DNA from: Tectiglobus sp965215755
Lineage (GTDB): Bacteria > Pseudomonadota > Alphaproteobacteria > Rhizobiales > Hyphomicrobiaceae
Direction: 5' to 3'
Length of the DNA: 64,000 nt
Assembly: GCA_965215755.1 (NCBI GenBank)
Contig: OZ244119.1
Coordinates: forward strand, 6,076,001-6,140,000
In this document: one piece after another, positions 1-8,180 of the stretch
How positions within the stretch are numbered: the stretch's first letter is position 1
Layout: each line of letters opens with the position of its first letter
The notes under the pieces: generated by a model
Database searches by the model: none
What the model was told of the DNA's origin: nothing
The model's input: the letters and a program-made list of their open reading frames with translations, nothing else
Program-made: the position numbers and the translations under genes

Positions 1-466
1 GATGAATTACGATCGTTCGCCAGTCGCAATCTGCTTCAACACAAGATGTAGGTTTAAAATGCGTTGGAATATCTTTTGCGCAAAGTAAAGGATGACCTGC
101 CGAGTATAATGTAGCGGGAGCCAACCAGTTGATATTATAATCCGGCATGACATCCCGACGTGGCATCCATATTGTAACGATAGCCCGAGTTACCGGATGA
201 TCACAGCAGGTCTCGTGATGATGCTCTTTTCTCTGAACCTGATTGGAAAATGTACACGACTGGTGAGATCGAGAAGCTTCTCGGGGCTGAGCCGCGATAT
301 CTCTGGTGCTGATAGATTGGTTTTTCGCTGAATTGGAATGATGGTGTTGATGATGGTTCTGTAGTGCTTGCGAAGAGTTTCCGACTGCATCAATCAGCAC
401 GAACAATGCCAACACACAGAGCAAGGTGCAGACTGAATGGGCAAGGTTGCGGGCGGCTAGATACAT
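1..466 (-). CDS. Exported His/Cys-rich small protein, partial (runs off left edge)
   Basis: An open frame of 155 codons from ATG 466 has no stop before the left edge, so the 3' end is missing. The first ~28 residues form a hydrophobic signal sequence (positively charged start, then a Leu/Val/Ala core). The mature part is rich in His and Cys: a QNHHQHHHSN cluster near residue 40 and a KEHHHETCCDH cluster near residue 83. This composition suggests periplasmic metal binding. Two other small exported His/Cys-rich proteins in the window (5923-6357 and 52616-53047) have the same layout but little alignable sequence. It lies in a copper-resistance neighbourhood. I do not recognise the family; the metal role is inferred from composition and context. 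Confidence 0.55.
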   Translation of the reverse strand, partial: MYLAARNLAHSVCTLLCVLALFVLIDAVGNSSQALQNHHQHHHSNSAKNQSISTRDIAAQPREASRSHQSCTFSNQVQRKEHHHETCCDHPVTRAIVTIWMPRRDVMPDYNINWLAPATLYSAGHPLLCAKDIPTHFKPTSCVEADCDWRTIVIH

Positions 467-808
467 GTATCCCTCAAGTAAACTTATGGCTTGATAGACG
501 TTCCAGCGGGTGGAAGGTCAACACCGAACTGCGCGCTCACATCAATTTGACCCACTCCTCACGATCAAAAGCCGTTAACCGCTTAGAATTTCCGACGGGA
601 ATTGGGGCAAGCGTATGGCGCATCGGGAGCTATTCTTGGGAAATACTAGCTTGATCCGATTTTGCCCGCCTCTGCATCTTGAAGGTTACGCTGCTCCAAT
701 CGGACTACGGTCAAGCTGGCTTGGCTGCTATCGAGTGGAGGAATTTCATCGGCAGCCAGTTATTCCACTTCTTACCTGCAGCCGGCTTGGATCTCGTTGG
801 AGTAGATC
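467..808. other. Intergenic, no gene supported
   Basis: Short frames exist on the + strand but have no ribosome site, signal or domain pattern. The ends of the two flanking minus-strand genes bound it. I see no convincing hairpin or repeat. Confidence 0.5.
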
Positions 809-1363
809 CTACCGCTCGCCTAGCTCTCGACCTCGCCTTTCGTCAAATCGTTGAACTTCACGGACAAAGGTAATGATGCTGCCAACTTCATTACTCGAGA
901 TCCCCTTCACGGGGGGCATGTCGCCGTACTTCCAGTGATGTTGTTTGACGCCTTTAGAAACCGCTCGGTAAAACGTTTCATCTGAATGATGTGCACTGCC
1001 ATATTCGATCAGGGGCGGACCATTTGTTGAGCCACCGATAGTTTTGCCGTGGCATCCGGCACAATGCTGCAGGTAGAGTCTCTGACCAACGCGAGCTTCA
1101 CTGGTCAGGTGTCTTGGCACTCTTACATCAAGCAGAATAATTCCGCCCGACGTTTTGTCTTTAGGTTCTTCTTCGGGATCACACGCAGACACGAACGTCG
1201 CTATCATTAGCAACAAAGTCACTTCGCGGAGCTTTGAACCTCTTAACCAAATCCTAATGGTCCTAGCTGAAGCCTTAAGGCGACCACGATCAAATACGTT
1301 GTCAGCTACGGATGCTCCTATGTAAATCGTGCCAGTCTTGGTTTTCGTGAAGAGTGCCAACAT
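809..1363 (-). CDS. c-type cytochrome, single haem, lipoprotein-like or membrane-anchored
   Basis: One CxxCH haem site (CAGCH), followed by NGPPLI, a HHSD segment, an HHWKYGDMPP segment carrying the probable axial Met, and a C-terminal REVQRF helix. The protein at 10076-10489 has the same architecture and is a paralogue. ATG 1363 is preceded by GGAGGAG at good spacing and is my preferred start (184 aa), but it puts about 55 residues before a hydrophobic segment ending in the lipobox-like VSAC. GTG 1222 would give 137 aa, exactly the paralogue's length, so the start is unsettled. Likely role: periplasmic electron transfer linked to copper detoxification. A MerR-type promoter lies just upstream (1395-1425), and the gene is divergent from the CueR-type regulator. 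Confidence 0.75.
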   Translation of the reverse strand: MLALFTKTKTGTIYIGASVADNVFDRGRLKASARTIRIWLRGSKLREVTLLLMIATFVSACDPEEEPKDKTSGGIILLDVRVPRHLTSEARVGQRLYLQHCAGCHGKTIGGSTNGPPLIEYGSAHHSDETFYRAVSKGVKQHHWKYGDMPPVKGISSNEVGSIITFVREVQRFDERRGRELGER

Positions 1364-1394
1364 TCTCTCCTCCATAAACAAGCTCACCCAGGTT

Positions 1395-1425
1395 ATGGAA
1401 CACTTTGCATCAGGGAGAAGGTCAA
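1395..1425 (-). promoter_or_regulatory. Degenerate CueR-type promoter for the 809-1363 cytochrome
   Basis: On the minus strand TTGACC (1425-1420) is followed by TTCTCCCTGATGCAAAGTG, the expected 19-bp MerR spacer with an imperfect dyad, and then a weak -10 (TTCCAT). The -35 and left half-site match the other boxes in the window; the right half-site and -10 are poorer. Confidence 0.5.
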
Positions 1426-1560
1426 GAGTGTAACGAGAACTTCATGCCGAGTTTGAAGGCCGGGACGGATTTCACACCTCAGTAGCATCGGGAAATCTGA
1501 CAAGCATATGCGGTCATCCGGTCGGTTTGAGAGCGATTGAAGATTTTTTTCAAATCGTCC

Positions 1561-1591
1561 TTGACCTTTCACCTACTGGAAACGTTAGCGT
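1561..1591 (+). promoter_or_regulatory. CueR-type promoter/operator upstream of merR and MCO genes
   Basis: TTGACC (1561-1566), then a 19-bp spacer containing TTTCACCTACTGGAAA, then TAGCGT (1586-1591). The long spacer with an ACCTTTC/GGAAA dyad is the hallmark of promoters that MerR-family Cu(I) sensors activate by DNA untwisting. It drives 1625-3462, so the regulator is probably autoregulated. Confidence 0.75.
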
Positions 1592-1624
1592 CTGAGAGGT
1601 TAAGTACCAATCAGGACTTGATCT

Positions 1625-2023
1625 ATGAATATCGGCAAGGCTGCTAATGAGTCCGGCATGCAGACGCGAACAATCCGCTTCTATGAGCAAGAAGGATTGA
1701 TTACGCCAGCTCGCAGGAATAATGGTTATCGTGAATATTCAGATGCGGACGTCCACAAACTCCGATTTCTACATCGTGCACGGGGCCTTGGTTTTTCACT
1801 CGAAGAATGCCGACAGCTAATGTCACTTTACGCAGACAAAAGCCGTGCCAGCGCTGATGTCAAAGCTATCGCCAATCAACACCTTGAACATATACGGATT
1901 AAAATCATCGAGCTGCAAAGTCTCCAGGGGACGCTAGAGCATCTCGTGAAGTCTTGCCGAGGCGATCGGAGACCCGAATGTCCTATTCTCGATGACCTAT
2001 CGTCGAATTTTGAGAGAGATTGA
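1625..2023 (+). CDS. cueR: Cu(I)-responsive MerR-family regulator, CueR/HmrR type
   Basis: 132 aa with an N-terminal winged helix-turn-helix (residues ~1-70: MNIGKAA, TIRFYEQEGL, NGYREY, LHRARGLGFSLEEC), a dimerisation helix, and a C-terminal metal loop with Cys111 and Cys119 in C-x7-C (CRGDRRPEC). That spacing is the Cu(I)/Ag(I) site of CueR, and no third metal Cys of the ZntR type is present. AGGA lies 8 nt before ATG 1625. Its stop overlaps the TTG start of the downstream oxidase by 4 nt, so the two are probably translationally coupled. It probably acts on the eight CueR-like boxes listed here. A paralogue is at 43767-44174. Confidence 0.9.
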   Translation: MNIGKAANESGMQTRTIRFYEQEGLITPARRNNGYREYSDADVHKLRFLHRARGLGFSLEECRQLMSLYADKSRASADVKAIANQHLEHIRIKIIELQSLQGTLEHLVKSCRGDRRPECPILDDLSSNFERD

Positions 2024-3462
2024 ATTTGAGCAGCAGCAGAAAAGTGTACACTCCTACCAGGCGAGAATTTTTACTTGGCAGCGCGTCAGCTGCGCTTTCA
2101 GCTTCTACCATAAAGCCTTCGACGGCAACGGCGTCGACGAACATCGCACTGATCCCCGAAGTTGGTGCCGCTAGGCTCCTCGGCGCTGATAGACCGCAAA
2201 CGGAAATCTGGGGCTACAGTGGTAGGGTGCCTGGCCCACTACTGCGTGTTCAACAGGGTGAAACACTTAATGCCAGCTTGATCAACGCGATCGGCCAACC
2301 CACTACAGTGCACTGGCATGGAATCCGTATTGCTAATTCAATGGATGGCGTCCCTGGTCTTACACAAGCTCCTGTACAGCCAGGTGGAAAATTTGACTAC
2401 TCGTTTGTTTGTCCCGACGCGGGAACTTACTGGTATCATCCGCACAAGACTGCCTCCGAACAAATCGCGCGCGGCTTGCATGGTATTCTAATTGTCGATG
2501 AACTTGAACCGCCAAAAGTCGACCAAGATCTTACGATGGTGTTCGATGATTGGCGGTTGAAGCGCGACAACCAAATTCATTCTGAGAGTTTTGGGTCAAT
2601 TGGCGAACGCGCACATGGTGGGCGCTACGGCAACGTTTTCACACTCAACGGTTCATCGGATTATGTCATAGATGCTGTTGCTGGTGAACGGCTGCGTTTG
2701 CGGATGTGCAACGTTTCAAACGCAAATATTTTTGCGGTTACGATTCCTGATCACAAATTGACGATTATCGCCATTGATGGTCAGCCAGTTGAGCCAGTTC
2801 TTGCTCGGAGCAACCGGATAGTTCTGGCAACTGGTCAACGCGCAGACATCATCATCGATCTGGAAGGAGCACCAGGCACTAAATCACCGATTGAGGTGAG
2901 CGCGTTTCGGGAACAGTTTACTGTTGGGGCTATTTCTTATCACGCGAGGGAACGGAAGAGAGAACAACCGCTTGAAGCGCCAATCCGTCTGAAACCAAAT
3001 CCATTGAACACACAGTTAGATACTGTGTCCCCTAAGAACGTGACATTAATTATGGAAGGTGGCGCAATGGGGCGTCTGGACGGCGCTCATATCGGAGATA
3101 AGTGGCTGAGCATGAATGAGCTTGTGCGCCAAAAAGGTTTCGTTTGGGCGCTCGATGGTCATGCCGGTATGCCTGACAAACCGCTGTTCAGCGTCAAGCA
3201 GGGGCAAACTGTTGTAGTGAAAATGATAAATAAGACTGGCTGGCCACATGCCATGCATCTACACGGTCACCACTTCAGGACACTTAAATCCAGCCTTGAC
3301 GCCCAGCCTCAACCCTGGTGGCGGGACACGCAGTTAGTATTTTCTCACGAAGAAGTATCCCTGGCCTTCGTTGCTGACAATCCAGGGAAATGGATGCTTC
3401 ACTGCCATATGCTGGAACATCATGAAGGAGGTATGAGCACATGGTTTGAGGTTCAGGCATGA
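2020..3462 (+). CDS. Periplasmic multicopper oxidase (three-domain laccase-like)
   Basis: 480 aa with a Tat signal (TRREFLLG near residue 13) and a cleavable hydrophobic segment. All copper sites are present: HWHG (~98), YWYHPH (~138), HAMHLHGHHF (~411) and HCHMLEHHEGGM (~456), which supplies the type 1 Cys, His and axial Met and the trinuclear His ligands. Likely reaction: oxidation of Cu(I) or phenolics with reduction of O2 to water in the periplasm. It starts at TTG 2020, overlapping the cueR stop as TTGA; TTG 2026 sits better behind GAGAGAG and is an alternative. The block B homologue (41658-43100) is also 480 aa once its start is corrected. It is co-transcribed with cueR. Confidence 0.9.
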   Translation: MNLSSSRKVYTPTRREFLLGSASAALSASTIKPSTATASTNIALIPEVGAARLLGADRPQTEIWGYSGRVPGPLLRVQQGETLNASLINAIGQPTTVHWHGIRIANSMDGVPGLTQAPVQPGGKFDYSFVCPDAGTYWYHPHKTASEQIARGLHGILIVDELEPPKVDQDLTMVFDDWRLKRDNQIHSESFGSIGERAHGGRYGNVFTLNGSSDYVIDAVAGERLRLRMCNVSNANIFAVTIPDHKLTIIAIDGQPVEPVLARSNRIVLATGQRADIIIDLEGAPGTKSPIEVSAFREQFTVGAISYHARERKREQPLEAPIRLKPNPLNTQLDTVSPKNVTLIMEGGAMGRLDGAHIGDKWLSMNELVRQKGFVWALDGHAGMPDKPLFSVKQGQTVVVKMINKTGWPHAMHLHGHHFRTLKSSLDAQPQPWWRDTQLVFSHEEVSLAFVADNPGKWMLHCHMLEHHEGGMSTWFEVQA

Positions 3463-3929
3463 TCTCCCATTGCACCTTTCTCTCTCACGAACCGGCCTTA
3501 TCAGGAGAATATTACACTACGAAATGGCACTATGTATCTTTACCACCGAACCAAGCCAATCTGGCTGCCAAGCGTTCTGGAAATTCTCCACGTATGCTAC
3601 CCAAATGCTTCCTTGGCTGTTCGATCACACAAATCAGCCTCGTTGTTGTTCGTTGACAGAAGCCACGGAGAATTCTCCGAATATAGCTGCCTTCTTCGAC
3701 GAATGTGCTATCCGCCCAAACTGTAATACTGGCGTCGGCCGAAATGATTCTGGCGCTTGCTCGAGAAGTGGAGTTGGTGAACAACACGCACCCAACGCCG
3801 GAAGAAATATGAAATATGCAAAATATGAACCTCGGTTGAACAGGCGCCACAGTCTGTGTTCAGACGCTCTAGTCCATCTACTTCGGAAGCTTTTGGAAAA
3901 AGACCGGCAGACACCGAAGGAGATGAAAC
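3463..3929. other. Intergenic stretch without a supported gene
   Basis: Overlapping frames run through it on both strands, the longest being a 269-codon + frame, but none has a ribosome site or recognisable protein. The last bases (about 3917-3925) hold the GAAGGAG ribosome site of the next gene. Confidence 0.5.
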
Positions 3930-4217
3930 ATGCTGAAGTCTGTTATGCTTGCAGGCATCACAGCCGCCATATCTCTTCTGGCAGTTGCTCCGGCGAGTGC
4001 ACACACGCCACAAAAGGTAAGACACATGCTCCAAGACAGGGGCTACTACCGCATACAATTCACGGATCGCGTCCTGCCCACGTTCCAGGTAAACGCCTGT
4101 CGTCGCGGAATGCGCTTTCACCTACACGTCAATTACTACGGGGAAGTCACCCGATACGATCGAATAGGTTGGTGCAAGCACCGTCGTCATTCACGACAAT
4201 TCTACCGTCGATACTGA
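3930..4217 (+). CDS. Small exported protein of unknown function
   Basis: 95 aa with a clear Sec signal (MLKSVMLAG, hydrophobic core, cleavage near ASAHT). The mature protein is basic and aromatic, with RGYYRIQF, two Cys (in NACRRG and GWCKHR) and FHLHVNYYGEV, and it ends in an Arg/Tyr-rich tail. The two Cys may form a disulfide. Similar small exported proteins with the YYRI-F / C-RG-RFHLHVN pattern are common in Hyphomicrobiales, as far as I recall, with no assigned role. AAGGAG lies at good distance before ATG. It is followed by an intrinsic terminator. Confidence 0.7.
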   Translation: MLKSVMLAGITAAISLLAVAPASAHTPQKVRHMLQDRGYYRIQFTDRVLPTFQVNACRRGMRFHLHVNYYGEVTRYDRIGWCKHRRHSRQFYRRY

Positions 4218-4253
4218 GGCAATCGGTCAAAGGAACTGCGAACAGTTTAGTTT

Positions 4254-4293
4254 AGGCGGAGGGATGTGCAGGCATCTCGACCGCCTTTTTTTG
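4254..4293 (+). terminator. Rho-independent terminator
   Basis: AGGCGG (4254-4259) pairs with CCGCCT (4281-4286) and is followed by a run of seven T. It closes the 3930-4217 gene just before the cytochrome c' gene. Confidence 0.7.
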
Positions 4294-4321
4294 CGTTTAA
4301 AGCTAAGAAGGAGATGAAAGA

Positions 4322-4786
4322 ATGCAGTCGAAATTCTCAAAATTGGCGCTTGTACTTGTCGCCGCTTCCCTTGCTGTTGGTACAACGGCTGTGCTCGCTC
4401 ATAAAGGCGCAAAAGGAATTGTCGGCAAACGCATGATGACGATGAAGCACATGGGCGACGGTATGAAAGACCTTGCCAAGCTGGTGACCGGCAAACAGCC
4501 CTTTAGTACAAGTCGCGTTGAAAGCATTGCTGGTATGCTGAAAATACACGCGGCGGAGATCCCGTCTCAGTTTCCCAAGGGGAGCTTGCAAAAGCCGACA
4601 GAGGCTCTGCCGATAATTTGGGAAAAATGGGATGAATTTAAAGCTTCGGCCGATGAACTTGCGACGCTCGCCGTTGAATTGGAGAAGTCGGCGGCAGTCG
4701 GCAAAGCTGCATCGCTGGCCGTATTTGCGAAGATCGGCAAGTCCTGCTCGAGTTGTCATGAAGTATTCCGGCTGAAGAAAGAATAA
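4322..4786 (+). CDS. Cytochrome c' (four-helix c-type cytochrome)
   Basis: 154 aa: a Sec signal (~1-26, cleavage after VLA), then an antiparallel four-helix protein with the haem site CSSCH near the C-terminus (residues ~142-146) followed by FRLKKE, which is the cytochrome c' family layout (PF01322). Cytochromes c' are periplasmic and bind NO or take part in electron transfer. The mature N-terminus HKGAKGIV/MKHMGDGMKDL is rich in His and Met and could bind copper. GGAG lies 9 nt upstream of ATG. A close paralogue (11371-11844, 157 aa) shares almost all these segments. Linkage to copper genes suggests a role in copper stress, which is inferred. Confidence 0.88.
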   Translation: MQSKFSKLALVLVAASLAVGTTAVLAHKGAKGIVGKRMMTMKHMGDGMKDLAKLVTGKQPFSTSRVESIAGMLKIHAAEIPSQFPKGSLQKPTEALPIIWEKWDEFKASADELATLAVELEKSAAVGKAASLAVFAKIGKSCSSCHEVFRLKKE

Positions 4787-5001
4787 TCATCTGACTTTTT
4801 GCGAGGTAAAGAGTTCCGCACCAATTCGAGACATACCGCTTCACGGCTCGGATCTTATTACTCGCACGGATTGACAACTAGAAGACTATTTTGTCGGAGA
4901 CAGCCCTATTAGTTCACTAAGGCGGACGATGTGCTACGATTCATGCGCGGGCAATATTTGCCCGCACACCCAATTCGAGAACCGCGTCGTATAGCTTGAC
5001 G
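4787..5001. other. Intergenic; hairpin at 4947-4965
   Basis: GCGGGCAA (4947-4954) and TTGCCCGC (4958-4965) form a perfect 8-bp stem with a 3-nt loop. The adjoining CCGCACACCCAATTCGAG resembles the sequence after the convergent terminator at 51813-51839, so the hairpin is probably the relic of that terminator next to the transpeptidase remnant. The rest of the stretch shows nothing. Confidence 0.5.
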
Positions 5002-5142
5002 TCAGAGCTTCTCGGCCCAACGAGATGACAACAAGGAAGAGCTGTTAGCAGAATGTATAGCCTGCTTTATACTTATCGTCAGTCGCCATAACCTTCATAC
5101 CGCCCTGCACTTTCTTATAAGTTGCAATGACTGCTGATTATG
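5002..5142 (-). pseudogene. 3' remnant of an L,D-transpeptidase gene
   Basis: On the minus strand the bases encode HNQQ, then after a frameshift YKKVQGGMKVMATDDKYKAGY, and then after a stop and another shift RWAEKL followed by TGA (5004-5002). The intact transpeptidase at 51863-52504 ends HNQHVVELYKKVRVGMKVTATWNKYQ...NWAEKFLSSN, so order and sequence match segment by segment. Only the last ~45 codons survive, with frameshifts and a stop. The catalytic SKGCIRM segment is absent. It is therefore a dead copy left by an ancient duplication or exchange, not a functional gene. Confidence 0.75.
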
Positions 5143-5241
5143 CGGGCGATGTCTCTACGCTTGCTGTTCGCTGAATGTGGTTAGGAGCGTGCTCTCCGAT
5201 CATCAGTTCAATAGGCTGGCCTGTCCTCCATTCATCGGAAA

Positions 5242-5718
5242 TCACGATCCGCTTTCCTGCGCCTTGCGAGCTGCGTTCAGTTTGTCATGTCGAGATTGAA
5301 TGTCAGCTGGCCATGTCGACTTAATGTATGAAAGCACAGCTAGTATCTCCTGATCGGACAATTGATTACCGTATGCCGGCATTCTGGTTTTGAAGTTCTT
5401 ATCCCCCAAGATCACACCAAGGCCGTGTTTTGTTAGTTCGAAAAGCTGTCGATCCGAGTGATGCCATGTATGACCGGAAGCATCGTGCGGAGGTGCCGGC
5501 AAATAGCCCTCTTCGTCTCGTTGTCGCCAATTGGGCTGTCCTTCCAATTGCGCTCCGTGACAAGAGGCACAATTCTCTGCGTAGATCAGCCGCCCCTTGC
5601 TAACGACCGCAGCATTCCCTGGCTTCAGGGCAATCTCGTGATCTCCAGCGAAGTATAGGAGGTAGGCCGCCAGTATGCCGGCAGCCACGATTAACAAAGA
5701 TACCAATGCTTTTACCAT
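5242..5718 (-). CDS. c-type cytochrome, single haem, membrane-anchored or exported
   Basis: 158 aa from ATG 5718. The N-terminal hydrophobic helix (MVKALVSLLIVAAGILAAYLLYF) acts as signal or anchor. The haem site CASCH is at residues ~47-51, followed by LEGQPNWRQRD, YLPAPPHDASGHTWHHSD, LGDKNFKTRMPAY (probable axial Met) and YIKSTWP. The longer frame opening at 5793 begins with TTG, which is the -35 of the CueR-type promoter, so that start cannot be used. The block B paralogue 49278-49754 is also 158 aa with the corrected start. Likely role: periplasmic electron transfer during copper stress. Confidence 0.82.
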   Translation of the reverse strand: MVKALVSLLIVAAGILAAYLLYFAGDHEIALKPGNAAVVSKGRLIYAENCASCHGAQLEGQPNWRQRDEEGYLPAPPHDASGHTWHHSDRQLFELTKHGLGVILGDKNFKTRMPAYGNQLSDQEILAVLSYIKSTWPADIQSRHDKLNAARKAQESGS

Positions 5719-5762
5719 GAAGAAGCTTATCGAGCAGCGATGAATGAAATGCCAAAAGAACC

Positions 5763-5793
5763 AGGATAAAAGTTCCACCAGGTGAAAGGTCAA
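5763..5793 (-). promoter_or_regulatory. CueR-type promoter for cytochrome 5242-5718
   Basis: TTGACC (5793-5788), a 19-bp spacer TTTCACCTGGTGGAACTTT with the dyad, and the good -10 TATCCT (5768-5763). One of the best boxes in the window; it rules out a translation start at 5793. Confidence 0.82.
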
Positions 5794-5922
5794 GAGCCAA
5801 TTTCTGAGGGTGCCTCACTTGCTACACCAGCGGAAAACGATAGCGTGAAACACGCTGCATTTCATTGTCACTTGCAGGTTGGGCGTGCTAATCAACAATG
5901 ATCCACAACTCTGGATCCGTAG

Positions 5923-6357
5923 ATGAGACACGCGATTTCAATACTGATGATGATGGTCATGGTGCTCGCATCATGTGCCGTTGCTCATTCTGGAAGCGCG
6001 TCTTCTCATCATACCAACATGATGCCGATTGCCGAAGACCAGCTTTCGCATCACAAGCAACCGATTGAGCCGAAGACGGCCGTTGATCATCATCAAAATT
6101 GTAGTGCCGACAGCGAAGAGCAAGATCAATACCATTGCTCCAACGGATGCTGCACGTTGCAACGGGTGACCTCCCTAAGCGGTCTTATTTCACTTCAGGC
6201 GACCGACGAAGAGCCGTTGCTATCGGATGCAATCTTATCGGCCGACAGCCGCATCATATTCGACTCCTGGTCAAACCAGGTCGTCGACTTAAGGCGGTTT
6301 GATACGCGCAAAGATTCGAAATCCGTCCTGCGGTCGACGGCTCGTCTTAGGTTGTAA
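5923..6357 (+). CDS. Exported His/Cys-rich protein of unknown function
   Basis: 144 aa. Residues 1-22 form a signal with MMMVMVLASC, which could be a lipobox (LASC), or a Sec site after AVAHS. The mature part has SHHTNM, SHHKQ, DHHQNCSADSEEQDQYHCSNGCC and then a Leu-rich half without His. The cluster of His and four Cys between residues ~55 and 78 suggests a metal site. The neighbouring lipoprotein, TolC, MCO and CusF-like genes follow in the same direction. The small exported proteins at 1-466 and 52616-53047 share the composition. Family not recognised. Confidence 0.6.
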   Translation: MRHAISILMMMVMVLASCAVAHSGSASSHHTNMMPIAEDQLSHHKQPIEPKTAVDHHQNCSADSEEQDQYHCSNGCCTLQRVTSLSGLISLQATDEEPLLSDAILSADSRIIFDSWSNQVVDLRRFDTRKDSKSVLRSTARLRL

Positions 6358-6460
6358 GACACTTCTCTGCAAAAATTAGTGCGCGCTTTTGGTCGCTTCG
6401 ATTAGGCGAACATAGAGAGCGTGTTCAGAAATTTCCTCAGTGCCCAGGGGGGCAGAGATC

Positions 6461-6718
6461 GTGCGCACCTTAACCATGTTTACGCTTGTATCTACTTTTG
6501 CATTACTCGGGTGTGAGCCTAGAAGTCCTCAGGTCCATCTTCCCGTGGGGCATCCGGCCAATCCGCAATCGGCCTCAGGTCTGCCGATAGGTGCGCCTGG
6601 CTCATTGAGACCCGAAGTGAAGCAGGTCCAACCTGATGCTTCGAGACCAACCCCGAATGCTCCTAATCCGTTTTCGCCCACCGAACGTCGGCGCAAGGCG
6701 GCTGGTCATAAGCATTAG
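6461..6718 (+). CDS. Small Pro-rich lipoprotein of copper operon
   Basis: 85 aa from GTG 6461, chosen because AGGGGGG lies about 9 nt upstream; GTG 6440 is an alternative. The signal ends in the lipobox ALLGC (Cys ~17). The mature peptide is short, Pro/Ser-rich and disordered, with VHLPVGHPANPQS, and ends RRRKAAGHKH. Small lipoproteins with a VGHPANP segment directly before a TolC-family gene occur in copper operons, as I recall. It may help an outer-membrane complex or bind copper; this is inferred. Fourteen bases separate its stop from the next start. Confidence 0.65.
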   Translation: MRTLTMFTLVSTFALLGCEPRSPQVHLPVGHPANPQSASGLPIGAPGSLRPEVKQVQPDASRPTPNAPNPFSPTERRRKAAGHKH

Positions 6719-6731
6719 TTGGGTGGGCACC

Positions 6732-8180
6732 ATGAAATACATCAAGAAGTTACTAGCTGTTGGATCTGTCGCCGTTTTGGTTTCAGGATGTGCGGCAACA
6801 CTGTCTCCAGATGGCGCATTCCAGGATGTGGCTTCGATTGTGCAGGAGCGCACTGGCAAGGATATCGAATGGGATAGCGGTAGTGAAGAAGACCAACGCG
6901 TTCGCAGCCATATTGATCACCTCCTAACACGGCCTTTGACTGCAAGTCGTGCTGTTCAGGTCGCATTGCTCAACAATCGAGACCTTCAGGCTTCCTATGC
7001 AAGCTTAGGGGTCGCACAAGCTGACCTTGTACAAGCTGGCCTCTTGACCAATCCCGTTGTTGATGGATCTTTTCTTTGGCCGTATCGGCCTGAGATTGGG
7101 GCTGTTCAGACGGCAACTGGAATTATTTTCAATTTCATCGAATTATTTTGGAAGCGCTACAAGCTGGCTGTGGCCGAGTCGGCACTCGAAGAGGTCAAGT
7201 ATCAAGTGTCGGGTATGGTCATTGACCATGCAGCTAAAACGAACTTGGCCTTCATCGATTACGTCGCTACGCGCCAACAAATCGAACTCTTCCGCAAAGT
7301 GGTGCAGTCCGCACGTGCTGGCGTTACAAGTGCTAAAGCCGTTCGCCAAGCTGGCAATTCCACGCCGCTTGATTTCGAGCAACAGCAAAACGTTCTGACA
7401 CAGGCGAAGCTCGATTTGGCGAATGCGGAAGCTGCTGCTGCCTCGACCAGAGAGCGCCTCAATGTTGCTATGGGCCTGTCCGGTAGACAAACGAAAATCT
7501 GGCGCGCTCCGGCTCGGCTGCAGACGACCAAGGGAAGCACGTCACTGTTCGATAAAATCGAAACAATTGCGGTTGAACGCAGTATCGAATTAGCGGCGTT
7601 GCGGCAGAAGATTATTACACTCGGCTACAAGCATAAGCTGACGAGCAAGCAATCTCTTATTCCAGATATTGGGATCGGCGTTGAGTTGGAAACAACGAAG
7701 TCCGAAGGAGAGGCTCGCGAGTACGAGGCTGGACCAATATTCGATGTAACGCTGCCGCTCTTTGATCAAGGTCAAGCGAAGAGGGCGCGTGGAATTATGG
7801 AGATTCGCCAAGCTCAGGATGCTTACTGGGCTATGGGAGTACGCGTGCGATCTGCTGCCCGACTTGCTCGCGCGGAGCTTCTGACCGCACATAAAGCGGT
7901 CAAGTATTACGAGCGCGCAATTCTACCACAGCAGGCGCGACTGTTGCTTGCGACAACACAACAATACAATGCAATGCAAGAGGATGTGTTCCGATTAATC
8001 CGTGCCAAGCGGGAGCAGATTCAGGCTGGTCGTGGTTACATAGACTCCTTGCGCTCTTATTGGCGAGCACGATCAAATTACCAGCAACTGAGAAGTGGTC
8101 GTCTCCCTGACGGCAGCGGAGGCCCTGTGATGGTTGCCGCGGCCGACGGTGGCGGCGGTAATGAAGGAGGTCCTCACTAA
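6732..8180 (+). CDS. TolC-family outer-membrane lipoprotein (efflux-type)
   Basis: 482 aa from ATG 6732 (an in-frame start at 6636 is upstream of the signal sequence). MKYIKKLLAVGSVAVLVSGC is a lipoprotein signal with Cys20. Two repeats of the outer-membrane efflux fold follow (PF02321 type): ALLNNRDLQASYASLGVAQADLVQAGLLTNPV near residue 80, PLDFEQQQNVLTQAKLDLANAEAA, and in the second half PIFDVTLPLFDQGQAKRA. Long coiled-coil helices make the periplasmic tunnel. The C-terminus is Gly-rich. TolC proteins normally work with an RND or ABC pump and an adaptor; none is encoded in this window. Its stop overlaps the next ATG by one base. Confidence 0.88.
   Translation: MKYIKKLLAVGSVAVLVSGCAATLSPDGAFQDVASIVQERTGKDIEWDSGSEEDQRVRSHIDHLLTRPLTASRAVQVALLNNRDLQASYASLGVAQADLVQAGLLTNPVVDGSFLWPYRPEIGAVQTATGIIFNFIELFWKRYKLAVAESALEEVKYQVSGMVIDHAAKTNLAFIDYVATRQQIELFRKVVQSARAGVTSAKAVRQAGNSTPLDFEQQQNVLTQAKLDLANAEAAAASTRERLNVAMGLSGRQTKIWRAPARLQTTKGSTSLFDKIETIAVERSIELAALRQKIITLGYKHKLTSKQSLIPDIGIGVELETTKSEGEAREYEAGPIFDVTLPLFDQGQAKRARGIMEIRQAQDAYWAMGVRVRSAARLARAELLTAHKAVKYYERAILPQQARLLLATTQQYNAMQEDVFRLIRAKREQIQAGRGYIDSLRSYWRARSNYQQLRSGRLPDGSGGPVMVAAADGGGGNEGGPH

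Noticed and set aside
3446..4255. 269-codon + frame between the MCO and cytochrome c' genes
   Set aside because: Starts inside the MCO gene and runs through the 3930-4217 gene in another frame; Ser/Arg/His-rich with no ribosome site or domain.
5718..5793. N-terminal extension of the 5242 cytochrome
   Set aside because: Its TTG is the -35 of a CueR-type promoter; the paralogue lacks an equivalent.
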